Source: Anseranas semipalmata
Lineage: Eukaryota; Chordata; Aves; Anseriformes; Anseranatidae
NCBI GenBank assembly: GCA_013399115.1
Contig: VXAA01004209.1
Coordinates: 1,039,238-1,103,237 of the forward strand
Direction of reading: 5' to 3'
Length of the DNA: 64,000 nt
The notes under the pieces were generated by a model. The model was not told the origin of the DNA and searched no databases. It saw only the letters and a program-made list of their open reading frames with translations. Within the stretch, counting starts at the first letter, position 1; every line of letters starts with the position of its first letter. A program made the translations under genes and the position numbers. Shown piece after piece: positions 48,863-62,200 of this stretch.

Positions 48863-51800
48863 CTGTATCAAAAAAAGCTGTATCAGGGTTTGAAAATAAA
48901 GTATGATAGCAAGCTATAAATAGTATTGTTTATAATACTGCTGAAGGTGTAGCTAGTAGATGAAAAGAAAGTGTTAATTTTCCTAAATAGTGATATATCG
49001 GTCTACTGGAACAAGGGCTCCTGTTAGTTCATTAGCTATCGTATAGCTTCATCAGTTCTCTCTAACTTTATTGGATCTGAGTGTTTGTAACATCATAAGC
49101 GCAAACGGCATTTCTAAAAGGAATTCAATTGAATCAGGATTGATACGCGGGTATCTTGGCTCAAATCCCAGTCTTGCTTCTTAAAACGTGGGCACCCTTT
49201 TACGTGTGTTTGCATCTTTACATACTCGTGCTTCCACACGTCTTCATCTTTCACTAATGGGACAGAATATCTTGTGACCGAGTTTGGGACAATAGGAACT
49301 TGAACCTGTTACATATTCTAATAACAATAGTTTGTATTTTGTGTGATATGTACTGACAGTTCTTCAACTTAATGAGGATTAATGGCCTGTTTCAAGGAGG
49401 CTTTTTTTGCCCTAATATGTGTTGCTGACAAAACAGTCATTTGCTTCTGAATCATTTTCAGCTTTGAGAATGGTCAATATTTAGTAAATTATCATTAACA
49501 AATCTAACAGTAATTTTCTCATAATGCACTATAAAGATGTAAGGACAATGACTAGTGAAATTAATTTGCTTTACTATTTAAAAATATTCTTAAAAACAAC
49601 TGCATTGAGCATACAGTCTCTATTGACACCCATGTATGAGAACTTTTATATGTCCATCCATACTCTATCCACACAGAACTATGCTGGAATAACACTACTG
49701 TGATTGCAAAGTCAAGTATACAGAATTAAGGAGCATCATAATTAACACCTTATATTTAACCTATTTAATTTTCTCGTTTTTGTATTTTTCATTGTGGCAT
49801 ACAATTTGAATATCACTGTATTCTTTTTTTTTTTTTTTTTTCCTATTTGTCTCGTTGTCTGGAATGGACAGTGTTGAATGGAAATAAATCTGTCCATCAA
49901 AATATAACTTTGTAACCTGGGAGGTACAGGTAACACTGCCGGTGGTGTAAGTGTTCCAGTTTTGATACAGCATGGCCTAGATGTGTGCCCAGCGTCCCTA
50001 GAGGATTTTTACAATCTAACGCTGAGCCCTCTGCCACGTTTTCATGGCTACAGAACCTATCCAGCAGGGTTATGGAAGTGCTCGTCTGTGCTACAGCCAC
50101 TTACTCCTTTCGCTATAGAGACTTATTGAGTGTTTTTAAAATGTTTTGCCTATTTATTTGTTCAGCGTGTGGCCTGAGGCCTTCCTTACAGGTATGCATC
50201 GGTAACATGCCTGAGTGTTACGGAGCATACGAGTTTATATGAGAGGATGTTAGGGAGGTTGCTTGTCAGGGACACTTGCTGGGCAGGATTCCCATGTGTG
50301 AATGAACTAACACTGTTTTATGGAGAAAAAATGAGGTGTAAAAATACTAAAAGTACCCATTAATTGCAAGCATCTAATTTAATGTGCGAAAGGTCTGAGA
50401 TTGAGAGTACTTAATATATAGCACTTCAGTAAGTTGAATGCACAAGTGCCACTGGCTGCACCAAAACCATGAATGAATACACAGTGCGTCTGCAAAACTG
50501 ATGGCAGGCAACTGAAACTAGAATTACAGGGAATACGTGGGGCAGGAGTAAAAGCACGTGTTTTACCAGGGTATTCTTCAGGTGTCTCAATTGCAACATA
50601 CTCCTCTCTCTTCCTGCCTCACGTACTGTTTTCCCTTTGCAGTGACAAATGAAGCAGAAGTGAAATGGAGAATAGCTTTTTGTGCTATCGAACTTCGTTT
50701 ATCACCAGAGCTGCTCTATTTAAGCAAGAGGATTGTGGAAAAATCAGCACATGATCATATAATTAGTGTCATAACACATACCCCAAAAAGGCTGCATGGT
50801 AACTGTAGTTCTGGCATTTGCTAATACTTGAGTACATCATTTGGCAAAATTTCTCATTGTCTTTGGAAGATGCTATTCTGTGTTCATCACGTAGTGTCAT
50901 ACTGTCATGTATGCTTGTCATCCACAGTTTTTTTAACTTCAGATCTCTCGCAAAAGCTTGAATTTGTTATGGTGCATGTTCTCCTTCTGTATCGCAAAAG
51001 GGCTTCGGTAGTTGGCTCCACAGACAGTTGGGGACTCAGGCATGCCGAGGGGGTGCACATTCACTCTTTGCCCACTTCCTAATATTTACTACTTTTGGAT
51101 GCCATCTCCTTTCTTTAGGCATTTTGTACAGTTTTGGTTTCTCCTTCTCCTTCCATCAGTTCTTGGTTCTGATACATCAGAGCAACTCTCATAGACATTC
51201 TAGCATCTCAGCACGTCTAAACTCAGCTCTGCCTGCTGGTTTGCAGGTGCACTGTTTCTTCACCTAGTGCAGTTACCTTAGTGAATCAGTTCCGTGCTCA
51301 TATTTAATTTCCCTCTTTGATTCATACTCCTAAACTACTTTGTCAGGATAGTCCTTGTCTATTTTCTTCCCTACTCCAGTTTTTAGACCAAGTCTACCCC
51401 CAGACAAGCTCCTTTTTCAAAATTGTAGTCATTCTTGCCTTGTCCTTAACTTATCTGTAGCTGATTCAAGAGATAAGCCTAACTCCAGTTTGTGTGTTTG
51501 TGATTTGAAGACTTTGATTAGGTACAAATTACACATTTTTGGTAGAACTTACAAAATCGTTTTATTGTTGAATTGTACTGTTATGCGGTGTTACCACACA
51601 CGAAAGTACCACAAACGCTGACTGTGAGCAAATGAAGAACTGTCAATGCAAATGGCTTTCCACACTGAAGAATATTATTGAACAATAAGTTGACAGAAGT
51701 CAAGAACTGACTCCCACAAATTTTCCCTCTGAAGGATTTTGAAGAAGGTTGAAGCATTTCCCCAGGAACAGAAGAGATAAGGCAGCGATAGTGCTGCCAC

Positions 51801-53880
51801 TTGAAATCTTAGAGAGTTGCTCACAGTTGCTTCTGAATACAGAATCCAGCAACCCAACTGAATATGAAATTCTTGCTCTGGAGACAGGGAAGATTTTGAG
51901 GGTATCTACAAAGACTCAGAATTCCATAACACGGGCAGAGGGCTGTAGTTTTTGTTAGCCTTGTTCTTGGAATGGCTGCATCTGGAGGTTGAAACTTTTA
52001 AAGAATCTTGATACACATTCAGAAATCTTCAGTCTAATTTGTTAAAAATTTTGTATAAGATAAAGGTTGAAAATAATTTTTGCTAAATATTCAGCAACCC
52101 TACTAATAATATATTTGTCTCTTCCCAGCTTTTGCTCATCATTGTGAGTGGTGTGGGTTTTTTTTTGTTTGTTTTGTTTTTAATATCAAAGGCCATATAT
52201 GATATATCTTGTAGAGGAGGTTTTGATAAGCTCAAGTGAGAGTTAAGCGTCTGACTTTCCTTGAATTCCTACGTGCTATAAGCATTCCACATACATCCGA
52301 TGAAGTTTTTGCAAAACTTTTCCGTATGTCTTCAAATATATTGGTAATTAAAATCCCATGTAGAACTCTAGTGGTTAAAACCATATCAGTATGCTTTTAA
52401 ATCTCTTCTGTAATATTTGTCTTTAGTTTTAATAACTGAGAAGTAATCAGTTTAAAAGCAGTGCTGTGAGAAAAGGAGCAATGGAATGTAGCAGCAGATC
52501 TGATGTGATGTCTTTGTAGTGATATTTTTTAGGAGAAAATGTTGATTGCAATGGGTTTTGACTTAAGCTAGGTAAGAATTAGGGATTTTGCACTTCTACA
52601 AATGCTACCAAATGCAAGAGGTCTCTTGAGAGCTGGAGAACTTGCAAAGTATTAGTGACTTAATCGTCTCAGCAGCTGGTATGCTAAAAGGAAATTATTT
52701 TTCAAATTACTTTTCCAGGTTTGTGTTCTCAAACGTTTAAATGCAGATGCACACATGAGGAACAAGGCACATGTAAATAATGCCAGTCACTTTAGTAAGT
52801 GATACATGTATACATGTGCTCAGGAAAAATATATGTCAAACTGGACTTGAAAATGCTATTTTATAGTGCAAACAGCAGGAGAGAGGATTAAGTTCCTGCT
52901 GAGGGCCAAGGGGGGTTTCCAGCATCTTTTGATAGACCTTGCATTGATGTGTGCCATAGCCACGCTTGTGCTTCCAGCACTGGCCCTCTTTGTTTTCCCC
53001 ACGCAGGGTTTCTCTCCAGCACACGCTCACCGTCCCGTTACCGCAGGGAGGCTGGGCTGTGGGAGGCTGCACCGGTTGCTGGAGGTGCACGGCTGCCAGG
53101 CCGACGGGAGAGCGGGACCTGGTGTGCCAAGAAGGGGCAGGATTTGCTGTGCATGTCGCTGCAGAAATCTGCAGAAAGGAAGTGTTTGTACTAAGACGAT
53201 TAAGAAGAAGTGTCTGAATGAGGCTTTTAAAAATTATTTTAATTTGGGATCAGTGTTTTTAGAGGACCTGAACTGCAGTCATCTGTCTGTATTATATAGT
53301 ATACCATGTTTACCATTTTTTTTTCTTTAAGTGTAAACCTTATTAACAACAAAGAATGTTTCAAAGTCCTAGTGAATATAAGCCATTGTTGCATTTCAGA
53401 AGGGAAGTAAATAATGAGGTACTTCAGCTCTGCTTTAGCTGGACAGGTCTTATAAATATTCACTGCTCCTGTTGGCTGTATGTGTTCAGTAATTATTTTG
53501 GGGAGCTAGATTTTTTTCTGTTGTTGTTTCAGGAGACCTTTCAGTGTGCATAAGTGAGCCAGAGGGATCACTGTTTATGAAGCTGAAATTTTGTCTGGTA
53601 AATTTCATGAGATAAAAGAAAGTTGTAGTTGAACAAAGTGTAATGGTTAGACTTTATTTATTTATTTATTTATTTATTTTAAACCCAGGGACATTTTTCA
53701 ACCTCAGTATTCTATTAAACTACAGCTCTGTTATGTTCCTTATTGGAAAGAGCTGTACTTCTCTTCCAAGCAGAGATCACAGTGTGTTTAGCCTATAAAC
53801 TTCGAGAAGAAAGGAAAACAAATCACAGCATTTGAAGCAGTGCAAGTATGAAAAAGAAACTGAGGGTCTGGAAATATTTT
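48863..53880. other. Gene-poor flank, part 4
   Basis: No supported gene. Simple tracts include poly(T) at 49824-49842 and (TTTA)n at 53653-53680. A GC-richer patch at about 52.9-53.2 kb carries overlapping ORFs on both strands, up to 154 codons on the + strand at 52866-53330, with no recognisable content. Confidence 0.65.
53653..53680. repeat. (TTTA)n microsatellite
   Basis: About seven TTTA units, the longest tetranucleotide run in the window. Confidence 0.95.
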
Positions 53881-53884
53881 ACAT

Positions 53885-54095
53885 TTGCATACCACCTCCT
53901 TTCCCAGCATCCACAAGGTTACAATAATGCATTACAGGCTCACAGTATCCTCATAAATTGTGTATTACTACCTCCGTTTTATTGATGGGGAGCTGAGATG
54001 CAAAAATACTTGTGGTTTCTTAATTCATGCAGTAAGCCAGTAAGAAAACTGGAAATAGTACCCCTCCCCTTCAGATTCCTAATTGTGTTTTAAGC
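53885..54095 (+). mobile_element. MIR-like SINE relic
   Basis: The order of motifs follows the MIR/CORE-SINE 3' half: CCTCATAAATTGTGTATTAC, ACCTCCGTTTTATTGATGGG, GAGCTGAGATGCAAAAATAC, CTTAATTCATGCAGTAAGCC, AGTAAGAAAACTGGAAATAG, then CAGATTCCTAATTGTGTTTT. Compare the canonical 'cccattttacagatgaggaa' and 'acacagctagtaagtggcag'. It is strongly diverged, as expected for an element active before the amniote radiation. Confidence 0.55.
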
Positions 54096-55269
54096 AAAAC
54101 AGCATTTTTTCTCTCATAAAATAGTAAGAAAAAAAATGGAAGGATCTCTGGCAGTCATAAAAGTTCATCCCCATTAAGAGTTGCACGGTGTTTATGTCAG
54201 TCCTGAAACATGTTTGTTTAACCTCTTCTCTTGTGACAAACATACCACAACCTCTCCTGCCAGTCTATTTCAACAACTCTCTGTGTTTATTATTAAAAAA
54301 GTTTGCAGCAATTTAAATCTATTACTTTTTGTTCATGATGGGCATGGAGAACAGATTACTCCTTTCTTTTGAAAACTGTGACCATACTCCTCAGTCTTCA
54401 CATCTTGAGATTAAACAATTGCAGTTCTTTTGATCTTCCATTGTAAGTCATGTTTTCTAACCCTCTGATCACGCTCATTGTTCTCTGCTGCTCTCTCCAG
54501 TTATCTGCATCATTCTTGAACCAAACATGTTGTTTGTGCTTTCCCCGCGGAATGACATTGCTTATTCATGTTGCTCGTCCTGTGGTGGAAGCCCATTTTT
54601 CTGCAGAAAGGATCCCCCCCCTCAGTCCCCAGCCTGCATGCCAGCCTTGCGTTTGTCATACACGTGATTAGGGGCTCTTCCCATCTCATTATTGCTTTGT
54701 GCTCCCCATCAGTGGAGAGCACTCGAAAGACCCTTGGTTTGCTGGTTTACAAGTAGGCTTTTTCATCCGTTCTAGATTGGATGTGTAGAGATAAGGAGAA
54801 TGTGAGAGATGGGCCATTGCTGCTGGAGACATCGTCATAAAATAATTCCTTTTATGAATTCTTCCGTCTCAAGTGCAAGTCATCATCGTCTTGCCTACCC
54901 TGTACCGACTGGGAGATCATTCCGGGACCGCAGTCCTCAGGCAGTTAAAATATTTGCTTCGATGTCCAGTTTAACCACATTCGCTCAGGGCATAACCATT
55001 TCCCTCCCTGCTGCTGGCACTTGTGCAAAGAGCAGTCCTGTCGTTTCTCGCCTTGCGAGGCCTGGCGAAGGAAGAACTTGGACATGCCGGTGGTCATCAG
55101 GGCCCCCTCCGGCAGCACCGCGTTCTGCTGGGCTGAGGTGGCTGCCGCAAGGGACCCGGACGGTTTGCAGCATCTAGCAGGTAACAAGCAGCTGTCGCGT
55201 TTCACACAGTTTTATGTTCGTCTCTCTCGCTTGTTATCTTCAAAACGTGCTGTTTTGTTTTTTTTTTCC
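54096..55269. other. Flank of the 55 kb CpG island
   Basis: GC content rises toward the island. The stretch 54945-55205 reads openly on both strands: 86 codons on the minus strand and up to 213 codons on the + strand continuing to 55662. A consensus-like donor (CTAGCAG followed by GTAACA) lies at 55180 on the + strand. I recognise no protein, and high GC alone lengthens ORFs, so no gene is called. Confidence 0.5.
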
Positions 55270-55580
55270 TCTGAAACCTTGCCCGGGTCGGAGCTGACGT
55301 GGGGCGGGTTCGGCGGCGCAGTGCCGGCGCTCGGCCCCCAGGTGGCGGGCCTGCGGCAGGCCCCGGGCCGGGGCCGGGCCGTGAGGCGGAGCGGTGCCGG
55401 GGTGGGCCGGGGTGCTGCTCCGAAGGGCCTGGCGGGAGAGGAGGGGAGAAGCTTCTGCGGTGGAAGCAAAGGCAGCGTTGCGGCTGTTCAGGCAGGGGTG
55501 CAGGCCGCCGCGTTAAGCGCTGTGGGCCTCCTGCAGGCTGAGGCAGGTGGCGGCTGTTCAGGTTTGCTGCGTGAGCGCCC
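55270..55580. promoter_or_regulatory. Isolated CpG island, unassigned promoter
   Basis: The stretch is CpG-dense and G+C-rich, with TGACGT (CREB half-site type) and GGGGCGGG (Sp1 box) near 55296-55309, a CTCF-like motif at 55335-55348, and GGGCCGGGGCCGGGCC downstream. No known gene starts here. It could be a distal SCOC promoter (minus strand), a non-coding RNA promoter, or the divergent side of the neighbouring locus. Confidence 0.65.
55335..55348 (+). promoter_or_regulatory. Candidate CTCF site
   Basis: CCCCCAGGTGGCGG fits the CTCF core consensus CCASYAGRKGGCRS at 13 of 14 positions (C instead of A at the third). It sits inside the CpG island. Occupancy cannot be told from sequence. Confidence 0.5.
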
Positions 55581-57439
55581 GGGCGAGGGGCTGCACCGCA
55601 AACAAAATACGGGCTGTGGCAGAGTTTTCCTGACATTGCCAGCGTGCTGCTTCCTGTTGTGAGGATCACGTCGGTAATGCGCTAACAGCATACCACAAAA
55701 GCTTGCTACAGACAGATAAGAGAGTTTCCACCCCGAGTTTATAGTGGGTAGGTGAGAGCTGTAACTGCGAGCGCGCTGCAGTTCGCTGATCTGCATGTGA
55801 ACTTCAAAGTTTCTAAAGTGGGGATATGAAATACAGACATCTTTACAGACAACTTTCCCCTTTTTTTTTTTTTTAAAAAAAAAAAAGCTACAGCTGTAGG
55901 CGAGTGGCACTGATCGCTAGATTAAACAACCACGCAGCTTTTTCCCTGCAGGAGTCGGCGAGGCCAGTGTCTGGTGCTGGGGTGCCGTGGAGCGTGTGGC
56001 ACGTACCCGGATCCTGTGCGCTCCGCTCCCCAGCTTAGATGCGATGCTTGGCATGCGTGTGTTCTCCAAAGTTGTGTTTCTCCTTGTATTTATAGGGTTT
56101 GAAGTGCTTTGAGGTATTGTGCCGACTCAGAAGCGACACGCGGTGTGTTTAACGACGCTTTGACTTTGGGCAGCAGCATGGACGCTCATTTAAGTGGCAT
56201 GGCACGGGCTGCCTGCGCTCCCTCCACAGCGGCCTCTTGGCTGAGGCGCCGAACCCTTCACGGGGGGCTCCCAAGCGAGCCTTCGGCCTGTTCCCAGTGA
56301 GGTTTGTTCCAGTGTTGGAGCTGTCTGGGCACAGCCTCCCCAGGCCATGGCTGGTGGGCTGGGCAGCTGGCTCCTCAGGAGGAGGCAGCGTGTGGCTCAC
56401 TGGGAGCTGTACAGTGAACCTTGTTGGTGCTGAGGATGATGCTTCATGCATTTCAGGATGCTTTGCTTTGTACTAGCACTGGTCTGGAGCAATGGACTGA
56501 ATGCCTGGTTGTGGCTGGAACACACCTTCCAGCTTAGCTTCGTTCAAAAATAATCCAGCTTCACACTGCTCTGTGACATGAACCAGCCGTGACAAAAGGA
56601 TCAGGAGAAATCTCTTTAAAAAGCACACTCACGATATGAACTGAAATAGTAATGCAGATGCAGCCTGTGCATGTTTTTCTGAACACCTCTTCATCCAGTC
56701 CTACAACCCTTACTCATTTCTTGTACCGTTTATGTAATTCACCTATTCCATGAAGTTTAGAGGGACTGCTGGCCCAATCATGCAACTCAGCTATGATCAA
56801 CTGTGATGGAACAAGAGCTTTGGAAGAACAGTATGTCTTTGTGGATTTCAGAAGGGCAGATAACTGCAGCTTTCTTTCCATACCTGAGATCAAGACCAGG
56901 TAGCAGTTATTTTAAGTGAAAAGAATAAGATTTTCAGATGTCTGTATGTAAAATATACCACTTTTTTTCTTTATTCCCTCGGCGTTGGCTAGAAAAAAAA
57001 AAAAGCAGAAAGTAAGAAAGGCGTAAGCCTACCTTTGAAAGTTCACAGAATCTGATTCCATCACTCTTCTTCATGCTGAGCAACATTGTAACAGTATCTA
57101 CAGAGTCTACCTCAATTAAACAGTATCTGTACAATTTCCATTCAATATTTGGAAATTTTAATGTGAGTACCCACATTGAGCACACCTGATCCTTTCTAGA
57201 AGTACATACACACTGTCTGTTCACATTTTTTAATGGTTTTTATTCTCATTATAATGTAGATATATTCAAATAAAAAGAACCTAAAACATGGGATCTGTTT
57301 TCATTTCTGAAGAGCATTTGCATTCTGTGCTGGGGTAAAGAGGTAAGTTATTCTACTGCATTTGCATTCAGTAGGGGATTCTTACAGTTGATGCTGGATT
57401 GTTGTGTTTTAAACTAGAACTGGCCAGTGGAATTACCAC
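55581..57439. other. Gene-poor flank, part 5
   Basis: A T/A homopolymer pair lies at 55861-55887 (14 T then 12 A, able to fold back). A second GC-richer patch lies at about 56.1-56.42 kb, with ORFs on both strands and no recognised content. Nothing else is supported. Confidence 0.6.
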
Positions 57440-57725
57440 TGAATCACTGAAAGCAGAGATGGAAAAGCCCAATTAGATCATCTAGCCTTTCTCCTTCCTG
57501 GTATAAAATTATTGTGTACCAGATACTTCAGTGCTTTTTCCAGTGTAGTTTTAAAAGTCTCCAGGGATGTGCCTTGTGTCTCTTCCTTCAGGCAAATATT
57601 CCATAGCCTTCTGCACTTCACCGTTAGAAATCTTTTCCTGAGATTTGACCTAAATTTCTCCTTTCTTAAGTACATTCCATTTGCTGAAGATTTATTACCT
57701 TGAACCATTCTAAGTAATTCCAGTC
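57440..57725 (-). mobile_element. Old CR1-type LINE relic, reverse orientation
   Basis: GATGGAAAAGCCCAATTAGA, TCATCTAGCC, CCAGTGTAGTTTTAAAAGTC, TTCCATAGCCTTCTGCACTT, GTTAGAAATCTTTTCCTGAG and ATTTGACCTAAATTTCTCC are the reverse complement of the 3' region of older CR1/L3-like elements, in the expected order. A minus-strand ORF of 76 codons (57708-57478) is a remnant of the element's end, with no functional domain. Confidence 0.7.
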
Positions 57726-59107
57726 ACTCTTTGATATTGACATCTCTAACAGGCTGTGTTCTTTCTTAATGCTTTGTCCCTTAATCAGAACAGCTATCCA
57801 TGCTTAGCCTGTCTTTACAGTCTTACACCACCTCTACTTTAGCCTGTGGGCTAGTAAGGATTTTTTCTATATTCATTGCACTTCCATCTTATGTTCATTT
57901 TCTCGAGAGTGACTTTTATGACAGTGACTTTTTCATCATTAACATGCCTGAAATTGCAGTTTTTCTCTGAAAGAAAATTGTAAAAATGCTGTCATTGGGC
58001 ACTATGGTTATTATCTTCTGAAGATGTACAGATAGAAATAAAAGATTATCTCTAATTACCAGGCCTGCAAATTTAGCCAGAAACTGTCTCCTGCATCACA
58101 CTAATACATTCTGATTTCAGGGTAAGTTAATAATGGCTCATGATGCAAAAGGACTGTAAAAAAAAAAAATCTTTCCTACTCTGCTGTGCCAAAACTATGA
58201 TAGCAGTCTTACTTTGCTAAGAGCAAAAACTAGCAGAGAAAAGAGTTAGCCAAGACCAAATTCTCAGTGAATATATGGTGAACAGTTCTGTAGAGTTTGA
58301 AGGTGGCAAAGAAAATCATGCTTTCAAGTAGAAATCCTTGTCAAGATCGCCACTGGGACATTTTCTCCAGCAATTAATTTGCAGGAAGGGGAGAGGGGAT
58401 ATGGGAGATGGGGGAGAATTTTGAAAGTTGCAAAGTTCTGACTTTTAACACTCCATCAGCCTTTACAAGCTTTTAATTGTCAGGTTTTTGGGGGAAAGGG
58501 TAAGAGGCCCCAAATCTGCAATTGCGTTTCTCTTTTATGAAGGTTGGATTTAGTGATCAAATTGCATTTGTTGAAATAAGATACTTGTTATTTTTCTAAA
58601 GTCTGACAACACTGTTGACAATTATTGCTAGACTGTCTGGAGAGACTTGCTGGTGCATGTATAACTCTTGATAGAAATTTACCTTTTGTTCCTTTGCTAA
58701 AAATGAGAAACTCTCTAGTTCATATCCCACTTAAAAAAAAAAAAAAAAAAGTTTCTGCTGCTTTCACCAAATGCTCAAAAAATAGTTTGCTGGCTGCTTC
58801 GTGGTCCTGAGAGTTTTGCAGCTTGACTTTAGCCAGGGTTGGACTCTCTCGTTTCATACACTAAAATAAAACAAGAGAAGTTTTTGATTGGAACTGAGCT
58901 GGTGTATTTGTAACTAGAAAACAATTTAGTTGCTATCAAATAATCCTGGTGATTACTGAGCAAGCAGAGGAACATACAGAATGTACAAGTAAAACACATA
59001 AACAGAGTTCTGGCTGAAACAGCTAAAGGATGAATTTGCAACTTTAAATGTATAGAAAGCGAAGTGTAAATGGGGCATGTTTTTGTGTGTGAAAGACTGA
59101 AGTGAAC
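57726..59107. other. Gene-poor flank, part 6
   Basis: AT-rich unique sequence with poly(A) runs at 58159-58168 and 58733-58750. No gene or recognisable repeat. Confidence 0.65.
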
Positions 59108-59282
59108 ACCTTTTGTGTTTCAGGCTTGTATTCATAGACCTGTTGTGGAGTTTCCATCCTTGGAGATGTTCAAAACCCAACTGAACATAGCTCTGAGCAA
59201 GTGGCTCAGAGCAGGGGCTTGGAGTAGATAATCTCCAGAGGTTCTTCTTGACCTCCGCTAGTCTGTGAGTCTGTGATTTGGT
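59108..59282 (+). mobile_element. CR1 LINE fragment
   Basis: AGTTTCCATCCTTGGAGATG, TTCAAAACCCAACTGAACAT, GAGTAGATAATCTCCAGAGG, TTCTTCTTGACCTC and the terminus GTGAGTCTGTGATTTGG correspond to the CR1 3' end in forward orientation. Strongly 5'-truncated and diverged. Confidence 0.75.
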
Positions 59283-62200
59283 TGGAAAGGTACCGATGTG
59301 ATACCAACAGAATGGTAATTACATGACAAGATGCTCTGAGTTTGCACACTCAGTTGTTAGTGCTTTATAATATTAGTGGTGCGAGAGTCTAAACATGATA
59401 ACCTAACATTTTTGTTCATATATTAAAGTTATTTGCAGTTAAGAGCCTAAGAGTTTTCCCATAGCCAATCCTATAGCCAAATCACTGGGAGCTGCAAATT
59501 GCCCAAAATTAAAGGGTCAGCTGGGCCCTTTCTTGCTCAAGATAACATTCAGAATGAAAAATCGGTTAGAATTTTATTTGAGATGTGTGAGCCCAGCCTT
59601 GAAGGTGGAAAGAACGGACATTTGGATTAATCTTAAAGAACAGTAGTAAGTAATTAAGTTTCATAAGGCTATCAGAAATTGAGAAGGCAGAGCAAAGAAG
59701 CGGGCACTCCAGCTGCGTATGTTTGTGCCTATAGGGCCTCTCCTGCTGCTTCACCGCTTTGCTTACTTATCATTGACACCAGGTCACAATGGGTGCAAAA
59801 TGCCACCAAAGTGGCCTTGTTTGTGCATGCACTTTCCCCTCCCTACCCCGTGCCTTTCATAAATTGCGACAGCCTTTACGGCAGTAAGAAGTAGGCTCTT
59901 GTGCGGGGTAGAGCACCTCTTCCTCTGGTTCCCTTTCAGGTATGCTTCCTTGTGTGCACCTGTGCGTACCTCAGTCACTTGGGTTTGTATTCTTTTTTTT
60001 TCCCCATTGCTGTAGAATGTGTATGTGCCCTGCTATCCTTGTGCCCTATCTACTGTGGTGTGCGTTTCTCTTTCCTCCGTTCTTTTTTCCTCTGCCAGTT
60101 GCCTTAAAGTGGAGCTTATGCAGTCTAATCTGGACTGCAGCTCTTTCAAAGCCCACTTTATTGTTTTTCATCCCTTTTTCAGTGACCTGTCTTTCCTACA
60201 CCCGCCCCCCCTTTCCAGTGTTTTAGTGCTGTTGTTTTGTACTTGTCTTAAATGAGACCTGAGGACCTTTGACCGAAGTTGTACGGTAGCTATAGCGAAG
60301 TAATATTCTTCCTTCTCCCTTTCTCAGCTGTCTGGATTTGACCTGTGTTTGTCTTGGCATGGGACAAACAAGCATGCTAAGCATCTCTACAGTTAAATCT
60401 TTTGCCTCCAGGACGGCATGTCAGTTGCCAGCTTTTAGATTTCTTAGCCAGAAAGTGAACTTAAGTTAGACCTTAGAGCAGTTTATCTCATGTAAATTTT
60501 GAAGTTTTGCCTCTAATCCTGGGGCGTAGGGCATACGGACAACAGATTTCCTGGGTCAGCTGAATCCCTCTGAAGAAAACCATCCTTGCTTTTAGTACTG
60601 CAGAGCATATGTGGGGATTCGCATCGTGGGGTTTCTGGAAGATGTAAGACGATGTTTATTATCAGGGTGCCAGCATTCCTGAGCTTTGTGGTGCTTTTGC
60701 AGCAGATCTTTATGCTGAAGCTCAGGCACAGAGATGCGGGTCTTAATTGTCCATTGCCCAGCAAGGAGGGAGAGGAAACATCAGGTAGTAGTAACAGATC
60801 TTTATCCTGTTGTGCTTTGCTTTTCCTGTATATGCTTTGTTTCTTTTTCTTTGGCAAGGTCTCCTTGTAGGCTTACCCCAAATTCAGCTATAGCTACCAT
60901 ACAGCCAGTACAAAATTTCTCCTCCAGCAGTGGGTTCATGACTCTTTCCCCCCCAAATGTTGTACTTTGCACGTGTGATATGAGAAGAGTTTTGTCTCCC
61001 TGGCTGAAAAATGTCTGGTTTCCTCTGCGTACAGGTCACAGCAGTTTCTGACCTCACACATTTCAACAGGGTCTTGGACTATGTCACAGCATTCAACAAA
61101 ACAGTCATCATTGCTTACAGTGGAGTTCACGCTGTCAGAGACGAGCAGCGCTGTCAGCCTCCCTCCAGAGCATCTCTGTCCTGCTCCAGGCAGCCCCCTG
61201 GAGCTCCTCTACCAAGTGTTACGCCAGTGTAAGGAATTGTAGTGCGTACATTGTATTTGGTGAACAAGCCCTTCCGGTCGATGTTCTCTGCTTAAGGCTC
61301 TGACACACAACTCCAAGGTTCTGGTTGCCACTTTGAAATCATGTGAAGTGGAATATGTATAACAGAAAGAAGCACTTGAAGGAGAAAAGTTGATTTACCA
61401 ATAACTGAGCTCTCTGAGAGCATTTTTTCCTTGTACATTCTCCAACAGCAAAGATGGTTTAATGTTTACTACTCTCCTCTCCTTCCATCTGCTCATTTCT
61501 GCTCGTTCATTCCTCTTTTTACCACAATTTACCACCATTTGCTTCCCTCTTTTGCCAGTGTTAATTGGATCAGCTGGAACGGGATCAGTGAAATGAATAA
61601 GCATAAACACACTTTTTTAACCCACTGCAGTTCAGCCCAACAAACAGAGCAGGCAAGACAAACCCAGGAGGGCAATTTCCTCAGTCGATTTTAGTGCCAA
61701 AGCCAATATGCAAAACTATGGTCTGAGAAGTTGAGAGGATGCATAGCTCTTGCTGCCACCCTGGTGTTGCAATAATAAGCAGAGAAAGGTCAATGTGCGT
61801 GCTGTACAGGGAGCACTAGTACAAAAGAAAAATACAGCACAAAAGCTAGATTGTTTGAAGTGTGTTTACACCCATAGAGAAAGTGCAAACGGTGAACTTG
61901 ACAGGATTCCCATACAGCTATGTAACTCTGTTGTGGCATAAAAAAACATCATGACTTTGGAATGACAATTTCATTTACTGGTTTGGCTTTGCTCCTCTAC
62001 CCTGGAGGAAAATAAGAATACTCTTATCTAATTTTTATATTTCCAGAGTGTGAAATCCATTCTGAGAATGTTCTGTGCTCCTAAATCACTTGGGCACTTC
62101 TGCTACTTCCATGTACTGCCATTAGCCATTGCACGTGGTTGTGGCTGGTACTGATGCGCTACCCAAAAGCCCTCATCATATACGGCATGGGTTTGTGGAG

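Noticed and set aside
55021..55662. 213-codon + strand ORF across the 55 kb CpG island
   Set aside because: Its Gly/Ala/Arg/Pro-rich composition simply mirrors GC-rich DNA, and the opposite strand is equally open. No protein was recognised.
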